In this document: one piece after another, positions 55,581 through 64,000 of the stretch
How the letters are laid out: every line of letters starts with the position of its first letter
Position numbering within the stretch: position 1 is the stretch's first letter
Assembly: GCA_944472155.2 (NCBI GenBank)
Contig: OX235272.1
Location: forward strand, 16,290,354-16,354,353
Source of the DNA: Trichobilharzia szidati
Taxonomy: Eukaryota; Platyhelminthes; Trematoda; Strigeidida; Schistosomatidae
Reading direction: 5' to 3'
Length of the DNA stretch: 64,000 nt
Made by a program: the position numbers and the translations under genes
Notes under the pieces: generated by a model
Seen by the model: only the letters and a program-made list of their open reading frames with translations
The model's database searches: none
Told to the model about the DNA's origin: nothing

Positions 55581-57610
55581 AGTAATTTATTATTCGTACG
55601 CTTACTAAGCCTAATCTGAACATTTACACGATATCGTTATCTTATCGCGTAGAAGAACGTCGATTGAGTTATTAAATTTAAGTGATAAGTGAAATGTCTT
55701 TAAAAATGACCTTGTTTTTTTCTTTATTGAGCAATACTCACCTCAAATGTGTAAACACTGTGTATATTGGATGGTTGGAAGTGAATGGCAGGAAGCCTTG
55801 TGTCTATTGGCACTCATGAGAAACACGTTTTCGCAATGTTTATGGAACTGATTTCCTGTCATCTAAAGTTACATTTAGGGACTTTCCGACCAACTGATTC
55901 AAGACGAATTCAACATCTTCTAGCTTAATGACCAACTTGAGATGGTGATTGATCCACAGAATCCTATCAAAACATATAACATGACATTGATTATAAAGAC
56001 TAGTAACCAATAGACGTAATTGCTGTTTTTTTAGGACAGTGTTTGATAACATGGATTGCTCAGTGATACAAGAGTAGAAGTTCAGTATTGTGGCAGAGTA
56101 CAATCCAATCAGAGAATAAATGTCTTTACTAAAAGCACACACAATGATACAGTTTTGTTTACAGGTGAAAGAAAGTTTAGAGAGCATAATTTATTCCTCG
56201 TAATCAAGTCAAGGCACTCACACAACTTCTTAACTTTGTTAGTTAGTATATTTCCACTATTTCCCATCCATTGTGTTTGTTGGTAATAATGTATTCCATT
56301 TCTCTGGTATTGGCAATGCATCTTTTCTATTTCACATGTTAGGTGTAGTAGATTGAATGAACAAAGATTCATTGATCAACTACTCTCTCTCTCTCCGTCT
56401 AATTACATCGTCTTTTTAGAACTGCAATTCTCACCCAATCTACTGACTGTTTCATTGTTTGTTAAAGCGTGTATTGAAAAATGCCGAGCTGTTTTCTAAG
56501 TTGGTCATCCTTTTCGCGGTCAAACATTCTACGCCCGCTAAACTGACTAGCGCCACGAAGACAAATAGTTTAAAAGAAAACTCTCAGCAATCGTAAAGCA
56601 TTCACTAAGACACAGTCATCTAATGCAGTAGGACAGAGGTACATTTCCAAAAAATTGATGTAGTTAGATGAAGGGGGGAGTGGTTGATCACTGGAGCTTT
56701 GTTCATCCAATCTACACCTAACATGTGAAAGAAGAAAGACGCACTCCCCGAGACCAGAGTCTTAGAAATATTCGAGTTACATACAAAAAGAAGTTTGAAA
56801 GTCGAGTGAGTACTTTGATAGGCTTATGAAGAGTAATTCATTGTGATCTATAAACGTTATCAGTGAATAATCCTGTATAACAAACACTGTGTGTGGTCTT
56901 ATGAAGTAAATTCACCCCCCCCCCCCACTGTCGTAACGAACTATTAAGCATACTTACTTCTTAAGTTTGGATTTTCATTTGTAACAAATTTATCAATACT
57001 TGTCTTCTTCTTGTTTTAATCTGGTACTTATATAAAGACCACTTCATCATTGACATGTGTATGCCAATAACACATACACACACATAACAGAATTGTTTTC
57101 AAGTAGTGATTTTATAATCATCAAAAGGACAAAAGAAACCCTGTTTATTTCAATGTTTTTACAGTTTCATCTAAAATCATAATCAATAATCAATCAGTGA
57201 CAATCTGTAATTATTCCCCCAATCGTCAATCATCAATGGAAGGAAACACTTTCAAGTGATGGTTAAGTGATGCATACACAGAGGTGCACAGTGAGTGATG
57301 TGTTCATAGGCACGTGGGGATACGTTAGCGCAAGCATACTGTGTGTGTGTGTGTGTGTGTGTCTATGTATGTATGTCTGTATGTGTGCATTAGATTTCAC
57401 GTGTACTTGTCAGTCATGTGCTGTTTTTCTCTCTCTCTCTCTCCAATGCGCATAGCTGTAAAGCAGTCGTGTTCGATTTTCGCTTCAGAAATGTTTCACT
57501 ATAAAGGTTAATTAAGATAGTGAGTGTTATTAAAATCCTCAGTTTAGTAAATTCTACGACGAATATATTTCAAGTAGAAGAGTAAAGCTGAATGATTTGG
57601 CAAAGAAAAT
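55581..57610. other. Intron 2 sequence, no gene recognised
   Basis: AT-rich. Includes a run of 12 C (56915-56926), a (GT)n run (about 57341-57361) and a (CT)n run (about 57429-57442). Open frames of about 60-115 residues show no motif. Confidence 0.45.
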
Positions 57611-57627
57611 TCTCTTTTTCTCTTTTG

Positions 57628-58862
57628 ATAGCATTATTAGAAGACGGAGATTATCTGAAAAGCAATGTGTGATGTATTTGCGCTATACATCTTGGAACAA
57701 TCTGATCCCTCACACATTCACTTGTCAAGTCAATCAATATGTATGTGGAAAAGTTGTCGTCGTCTATTAGACAGACTTAACTCTGTACAGAATCATATTA
57801 GTCTTACTTACATGCGAGGAAGAAAGTCGCAACCAGCTCGCATTTTTAGACATACTTCTGAGTCGAAGAGACGATGGCTCAATAAGACGGTCTATCTACA
57901 GAAAGCCCACTTGGACAGGGCAATACCTTAATTTTCACAGCTTCTGTCCATTACAGTATAAGAGAGGCTTGGTGAAGTGTCTATTTAAGAGGATTCAGCG
58001 TATTTGCACGGCTGATGTTATAGACAAAGAAAACGAAATATTGATGGATACTCTTGTTGAAAACGGATTGCCTTGGAAATTTTTAAACAGGTGTAGAAGT
58101 CAACTAGCCTCTAAACCTACAATCCATACCGTCCCTAAGAAAAAGGTTTTCATCAAATTACCATATAACGGGGAAATAAACAGTAGGATTTTGAGACAAA
58201 GGTTGAATTCGATCATCCGTAGAACCTACTATGCAGCCCAGCTTGTAATCGTGGAAAAAGCTAAAAATATGCTTCACTGCAAACCTCAAAAGTGCACAAG
58301 TGATTATATCACATCCCACACAATTTACCAATTTTCGTGTGTGTGTGTGGACATACATACATAGGGAGGAGTAATCGCGCGTTGCACGTGAGGGTGGGAG
58401 AGCATATCCCAAAATGGTTAGAAAAACAGATGAATTGTGACAAGGCCATAGATGCAGGTGTCAGACTACCAACTTCGTCTATAGCTAAACATGTAATCGA
58501 GATGAACCATAAGGTTGATGTTAACTCAGCCTTTAAGGTCATCTATAAAAACGGTCAAGGACGTTTACTGAAATACGCTGAGGCTATAGCCATTCATAAA
58601 CTTAAGCCCCCCCCCCTTGTGTATTCAAAAACCGTTTGTTATTACCCTTAACCTACCTTGGTAATCCTTATTTGATTGGATTACCAAAGGTTTGTGTTAA
58701 TTATTCTTAATTCTTTTTTTTGTCACTTTGTTTAATTTAACTTTTCCATATATATTGACTTGACAAGTAAATGTGTGAGGGATCAGATTGTTCGAAATGT
58801 ATAGCGCAAATACATCACACATTGTTCAGATAATCTCCGTCTTCTAATAATGCTATCAAAAT
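57628..58862 (+). mobile_element. Penelope-like element with inverted copy of its 3' end at its 5' side, in intron 2
   Basis: The coding part runs from about 57755, just past the missing YVDD motif: LLDRLNSVQNHISLT, IYRKPTWTGQYL-like sequence in shifted frames, QYKRGLVKCLFKRIQRICTA and LRQRLNSIIRRTYYAAQLV. Then come HTIYQFSCVC and, after a shift in a GT run (about 58337-58349), GHTYIGRSNRALHVRVGEHI, SSIAKHVIEMNHKVDVNSAF and AEAIAIHKLKPPP. The left flank, 57628-57752, is the inverse complement of the 3' UTR, 58743-58862, over about 120 bp with few differences. The RT core is missing, so the copy is 5' truncated. Confidence 0.85.
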
Positions 58863-58889
58863 TTATAAAAAAGGGACTAACTGTTTTAA

Positions 58890-59390
58890 AATTCTCTTTA
58901 TCAATGAAATCGTCATCATCGGCGATACAGTCACGTTTATATTAACAAAAAACGTATGATAGTTAGTCAATTGCTGAAAAACAGGGCTTGGGACATAGTT
59001 TATATAATTAACTAAGACTGGTTTTTAAAGACACGGTAGAAGTTGGGAGTTTTGTATTTGACAAAACGAAAATTGTTATTTGATGTGAAATAAGGCAGCT
59101 GAGTGTCCACCTGACAAGTGTGTAGAAGGTGAGATAAAAACTTAGTGAGATGTCCAAAAGAAACATGTAAGAGAGTGATAAGAGTGAATTAATCACTAAA
59201 AATACAAGCGAATGAGTAACCACCATTACCTTTGGAATATGGATACAATTAGGTATGGAACACAAACGTTTTCTGCACACACAATTCAGGATTATACTGA
59301 CGATTCGCTATCCCCATCGCCACATACAAGTGCTGAAACTCAACATCCTTCCTATCATCACTCGGTCTCAAATTGTTGAAGATAACTTTA
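58890..59390. other. Intron 2 sequence, no gene recognised
   Basis: AT-rich. The minus-strand open frame 59008-59280 is hydrophobic but has no splice context or motif and is not called. Confidence 0.4.
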
Positions 59391-59394
59391 AAAG

Positions 59395-60000
59395 ACGACT
59401 CTAATAGAACTGCCTGATCTGAGTTGACCTAGCTAGCAAGAACTTAGTCACTAATCGTCTTGCGTTGTCCTCTTAATAACCATGTCTGGTTACGTTCAGA
59501 GATTCGTTTGGAAAGTGTGCTATTTTTATGGCCAATTTAACTAGCTTTACAAGCACAAGTGAATTTATAAACGCACACTTCATAAATCCATTGATCACTT
59601 GCTATATGTAGCACAGTCGAAAAGAAAGCTTTTCTCAGAGATTTTGATAAGTGGTTCTACAGACTCCAAGGTGCGGTATCGCCTTTTAATTCAGCATTCA
59701 CCGACAGCAATATCTTCGATACCATCTGGGTTCTTCTAGGCTTCTGCTTTGCCTTCATGTTTCTTCTCGATGAATCTTGTAAGATATCCATTTCCAATGA
59801 GGACTTGGCTGAGTCTGTCCAATTGACCATCCACTGTATTATTGGTGTATATCCGTCTTATTCTTGAAGGTAAGGAGTGGATCAGGTTTATCTTTCTTCT
59901 CAATGATGAAACTTAGCATACTGACCATTCCTTGTTGGTTTCCTGTAGACTGATCTCTGAAGAGAACTATCAGATCTCTTTTTTTACACCTAACTAGGTA
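59395..60000 (-). mobile_element. Old Penelope-like fragment, family 4, in intron 2
   Basis: On the minus strand: SLPSRIRRIYTNNTVDGQLD and LIGNGYLTRFIEKKHEGK (about 59895-59740). Further on, YEVCVYKFTCACKAS (about 59590-59545) is followed by a stop and LSKRISERNQTWLLRGQRK, a decayed GIY-YIG region with the EHxPxWL-type segment. Many stops. Confidence 0.55.
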
Positions 60001-60364
60001 CATCATTTTTGGATTCTTTGAAACGTAACTAGGAAATCAACCGATTTAAAAAAAAAAAAATTCCGTCTTTGTATGTTCTTAAATTGATTTTATTTCTTTG
60101 ACTCATCGATTATGTTATGTCTCGAAAAATTTTAATATCATATCTCGAAAGCTAATAACATAGACAGTTTCTTCAAAGATACTGCAGACAGTATTTTCAA
60201 AATATTTCATGACGCAAATAACTGAGTTTAATTTGAGTAGTCAGTTTACGGCCAAGACATTTCGACTTGAGTAAAGTCGTTGCTTTAACTTAAAATCATC
60301 ATGAGTATAGTTTGCATAAACCCACTCAATTATTCTAATCAGTTTTGCAAATTTTTTTTATTAG

Positions 60365-60467
60365 ATGGGAAAAACGTTCCACACTACGCAAAGAAGCTGG
60401 ACCATTTGTGAATTCAAAGTATGTTGAAAATGTTCTTGAAGCTTATGAGATTCATCAGACATTTCCG
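60365..60467 (+). CDS. Exon 3 of the secreted or type I membrane protein
   Basis: A T-rich acceptor tract ending ttattag (60364) and a consensus donor (GTAAGT from 60468) bound 103 nt. Its first base completes the split codon of exon 2 (phase 2 to 1). The reading is then WEKRSTLRKEAGPFVNSKY and VENVLEAYEIHQTFP, ending in phase 0. Exons 1-3 together give 303 nt, 101 codons, without a stop. The segment is charged and has no membrane helix, so the protein continues beyond the window. No domain can be named with confidence. Confidence 0.7.
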
Positions 60468-60474
60468 GTAAGTA

Positions 60475-62630
60475 AGTATTAATGTTCTATTCACTGTGGA
60501 TGGTATAAGAAATATTGCTCAACAAGTTATACACATATTAAGGGTTAGAAGTGGGCTAGGATTTCGGCACATGTGAATAGCCTAGCAACATACCTTTAAT
60601 CATTGGCCATCGATTAATTCACCTGATCAAGCATTATAGTGAAACCTAGTTGGTTTTATACGAATAATGTATGAATAACCGTCAAATTATCGAACGAAGT
60701 GATAAGCTATTTAAATACATTAGGATAAATATATTTGCAAGTTTTATTTCACCCTTAATCCCACGTATTTGAATAGCCTAGCAACAGTGATGATACTGTC
60801 AGACTTATTAAAGTACTGTCGTTTTCGTATGACAAACATTATAACAATAAACATGGATTCCAAATATGCATTGTAAACAGTGTACATGAACCTTTTTAAC
60901 TACAGCGTTGATTTATCAAGACGTTTCATAAATTTTGAGGTAGATTTCTTCAAACAGAAAAGAAATATTTATAATCAAGGAGTACTGCATGGCTGTTTCG
61001 TTCTAGGAAAACATGAAGAAAGATACTTGTCAGTGAAACCGATTAGCTGTAGCTCTATAATATTGAGAAGGTGTAGAAGTTGGAAATCATGAACACTTGG
61101 ATTTCGTCTGAAAGCCTGCTCAATAAGCTGAAGGTACTGGGTCTGATCTCAAGAGAGGCTCTCCGTGAGTGTCTCTGAAATAAAACAGCCGTACGATGTT
61201 CCTTGGTTGTTACTGTTTTTATTAATTGTATCCGTTAGCAACTCAATGTAGCCTGAAGTCAATCACTTATCTACACGCCAATAACTAGAAATAAAAATTT
61301 GTTGTTAATTTAGAATCTTCACGAGGGTGCAACTTCATCTCATTTCTAACACGATTTTAACTCAGGTTCAACGGTTAATGACAGAAGGACATTGCCATTA
61401 AGTAGTGAGGTCGAAATCCAATGATTGATGAGTTATAACCCCTATCAATCCGTGAAGCGTTGCTAATGTTATTGGTTGCTTCCTTTCTACACCGATCATA
61501 TGTAATAATTGTAATGCGTCAATTTCGTCAACTAGTCAATATTACAAACAACATCGCCACTGTTAATGTTTCTGAAACTGTTTCGATTATTTCAAGGAGA
61601 TGAAACTATCAAATTACTTGAATTCGATTTAGTTAGTTTAATAAAGTTAGTTGGAAGTCATGTAGTTTCAAACTGCGCACGCTGAGGTGACATTTTATCA
61701 ATCAGTCCTAATCCCGAAGTGTATATGCCGCAGCTGGCACTACTTAGAGTGATAAATACACCACACGCCGAGTTTTCGACATTTAGAAACAATTTTCAAA
61801 ACGAAGAAAAATTCTAAGTTAAATCTGTGTTCGCTGTCCTTTTTGTTGCTTTTTTACACACTAGCTAACCGTATATATATATATATATATATATACACTG
61901 CACTTATATGTTATGTAAGATCAACTAAGATACCAGTTTTAAAATTTGACAATTAGAGAGAGACAGAGTTTTTAAACAAATTTCCTTATACTTTTGTGTT
62001 TATTTTGACGATGAATGAGATAAGAATTGTTTAGTGAAGACTAATTAAAACTTAGAGATATAAGTTATCTGAGCCAATATATGACAGGTAATTACAATCT
62101 GTGAAGATGAAACATAGAAATAAATATCAGACATTGAAAGCATAAGTGTTTTCGATTTTATGTTGACTACAGAAATGTAAACAGTTAAACAAGATGCATC
62201 TGTACAAATGTCAGATGGTCAGAAACAGTCAGTAGTAAGTCCACGATCTTAGTTTCATGCTTATTGGAAACTTTTTGATGTGCTTGTGTTCTCTGAGCTG
62301 GGTAGCTAATCTGTGAAACTTCCATCAAACTACTAGGTGACATCCTCAGCGCATACTTCAACTTGAAGGCAGAAGAAACCCAATATAAGTTACTTTTCCA
62401 AATCGAAGTTTCAACGCTGACGCCTTGGTGGATGGGATGATACGACAACTAGTCCAAAATTTACTGACATGAACGAGAAACAACGGTTACAAACGCAAGA
62501 TGCAGCTTTTAGTGATTGGAATTTCTGGAAATGTGAATGAATGCAACGGGCGCGCATACAAGGAAGAGAGAGAGAGGTGCCAAGGGATGGATGGATGATA
62601 TATTACATTTAGTCATTTCAAGACGCTGTT
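60475..62630. other. Intron 3 or downstream sequence, no gene recognised
   Basis: AT-rich. A weak family 2 relic may lie near 60975-61140 (gagtactgcatggctgtttc). A (TA)n run lies at about 61872-61894. Open frames near 60880 and 62185-62448 show no motif or splice context. Confidence 0.4.
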
Positions 62631-62639
62631 ATCAAAGTA

Positions 62640-63916
62640 CATACATATATTATAAAAAATGAAGACACCAACAACAACAACAACAACAACAACACCTTAT
62701 CAACGCTCGGTTATTACCACACCGGACTGGACCGGACCGGACCGGACCGAAGAGGGAAGTAAGTAAGTACCGCAACATTTTACTACAACTGTTGTTTATG
62801 AGCTGTATAATTATTGTTAGTTGACGCCACCCCTTTCTATACCTACCTACCTATATCTATATCTATAAAATACCTATGTGAGATTTAAGGTAGGTAGGTA
62901 GGTAGGTAGTAAGTAGGCTAGCTTCATTTCAGTGAATGAAGTATTATTTTTTATTTCTGTAGTTGTAGTAGTAATTATCCCAGAGTAGTAGTTAATGTCA
63001 GTAAAATGTCTTCTTGTTGAGCATTACATTACATAATAATAATAATAATAATAATAATAATATTTCAGTAGTTTACACACAATGATAAGTTCTGTTTGTG
63101 TTGTTTGTCTGTTCGTTTTTGGTAGTATATTTTGAGCAAAACAAAACTACTGCCCGAGATCATCACTCACCAACTGTGTGTGTGTGTGTGTGTGTGTGTT
63201 TGAATTGCTGCTTTTGCTCTGTTTTGTAATTCGACAAACAAGAACAAACAAGAACTTATCATTGTGTGTAAACCGCCAGGGCTCGAACCTAGCACCACCT
63301 TCTAGTTACAAGGCAAGCAAGCAAGCAAGCGTATTGCTGAAGTGTCCCAAACTAGGATGACGAAACAGCTGACTGACTGTCCAATACACGCACCACCACC
63401 ACCACCCAGTTAGTTTTTTTACAATGCTTCTTTCACTCTAAATGATATCAATAATATAATTCATGTCAGATTATAATGTAGTCTATCCTCCCTCCCTCCC
63501 TCCCTCTAACTAATACAATTTAATTGCTTCAAATTAAAAGTCATTTATTATCATCTAAAATTTGCTGAAATTTAAATTAATTCACAATCCAAGCAAGGAA
63601 TTAAGGAATAATAATAATATTATATAAGCCATGATTTCTATTCATCAGATGACTAATTACTAAAAATCAATATTATACCTGTATTCATTTTCAAAATGAC
63701 TGACTGACTGACTGACTGGATCGATCACAAATAGACAGATAAATAGGTGCCTGTATATATTACGTTCTCATATAAATATTTACAAAGTTCATCATTGTGC
63801 CCTATGCCTTCTATCAGATAGATCATGAGATGATGTAAGCTTCCTTCCTTCCATCAAATGAAGCTTACTACTTATTTCTGTAGTTGTAATTATGACGGAG
63901 TAGGATTTGCAGCTGA

Positions 63917-63953
<37 letters not shown>

Positions 63954-63960
63954 GTGCCTT
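62640..63960. repeat. Microsatellite-rich segment
   Basis: A dense series of short tandem repeats. They are (CAA)n near 62670-62692, an ACCGG pentamer array near 62720-62749, CTAC/CTAT and GTAG runs near 62843-62918, (TAA)n near 63034-63062, (GT)n near 63174-63199, (GCAA)n near 63312-63330, (CCCT)n near 63487-63507, (TGAC)n near 63698-63718 and (TAA)n near 63919-63952. Confidence 0.85.
63270..63390 (+). repeat. Possible rearranged fragment of tRNA-like repeat family 2
   Basis: Contains gggctcgaacctagcaccac (B-box relic, minus sense), then gtcccaaactaggatgacga and aacagctgactgactgtcc in the plus sense. The parts lie in mixed orientation. Confidence 0.4.
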
Positions 63961-64000
63961 TAGTGTTGAAATAAAATAAAACAAGCATTACAGTATGCTT

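Noticed and set aside
55840..56187. 115-residue minus-strand open frame
   Set aside because: It lies in intron 2 of the plus-strand gene and has no motif, start context or splice signals that I can support.
59008..59280. Hydrophobic 90-residue minus-strand open frame
   Set aside because: It is a leucine/serine-rich translation of AT-rich intron sequence with no further evidence.
1..64000. CRISPR arrays, bacterial operons or phage genes
   Set aside because: The repeats are eukaryotic transposons and microsatellites; no spacer-repeat pattern or compact gene clusters occur.

Overview
This is AT-rich eukaryotic DNA from a flatworm, most likely a blood fluke (Schistosoma). The case rests on the repeat set: RTE-clade elements of the SR2 type, CR1-clade elements of the SR1 type, several Penelope-like elements (PLEs) with a C-terminal GIY-YIG endonuclease, a Ty3/gypsy remnant, and a tRNA-derived SINE resembling the schistosome Sm-alpha type. 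Introns are long, and simple repeats such as (TAA)n, (GT)n and (AT)n are common. There are no prokaryotic operons, rRNA genes, functional tRNA genes or CRISPR arrays. The species call is inference.

Layout. 1-10.4 kb: RTE, another non-LTR element, two PLEs, two SINEs, one with a perfect 13-bp target-site duplication. 10.8-12.9 kb: a PLE split by a CR1-like insertion and by a SINE. 13.4-24.9 kb: RTE fragments of two subfamilies (A and B) on both strands, one of them an A/B mosaic, plus SINEs. 25-30.1 kb: CR1-like copies. 31.3-33.3 kb: RTE. 33.8-35.9 kb: the most complete PLE. 36.05-36.63 kb (minus): a probable host exon encoding a single-pass membrane protein. 37.1-44 kb: PLE and RTE fragments. 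44.6-46.7 kb: a degenerate minisatellite and an internally deleted gypsy element with a probable LTR. 46.7-51.2 kb: more PLE and RTE fragments. The last 1.4 kb is dense in microsatellites.

Host genes. A plus-strand gene is inferred from three phase-compatible exons: 48270-48323 (signal peptide), 55237-55382 and 60365-60467, each next to good splice signals. They give 101 residues of a secreted or type I membrane protein that continues beyond the window. The part after the signal peptide faintly resembles the N-terminal domain of Notch ligands. Its two introns (about 6.9 and 5.0 kb) are filled with retroelements. The minus-strand exon at 36 kb may start a type II Golgi enzyme, possibly a carbohydrate sulfotransferase.

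Nearly all other coding potential is decayed transposon protein. The most useful observations are: a 4-nt insertion at the catalytic FADD box shared by all four RTE-A copies that span it; PLE copies with inverted copies of their own 3' end; a tRNA-like repeat family with the same inverted arrangement; and a PLE split by two other elements. All alignments were made by eye within the window, so boundaries are approximate unless an exact duplication is given.
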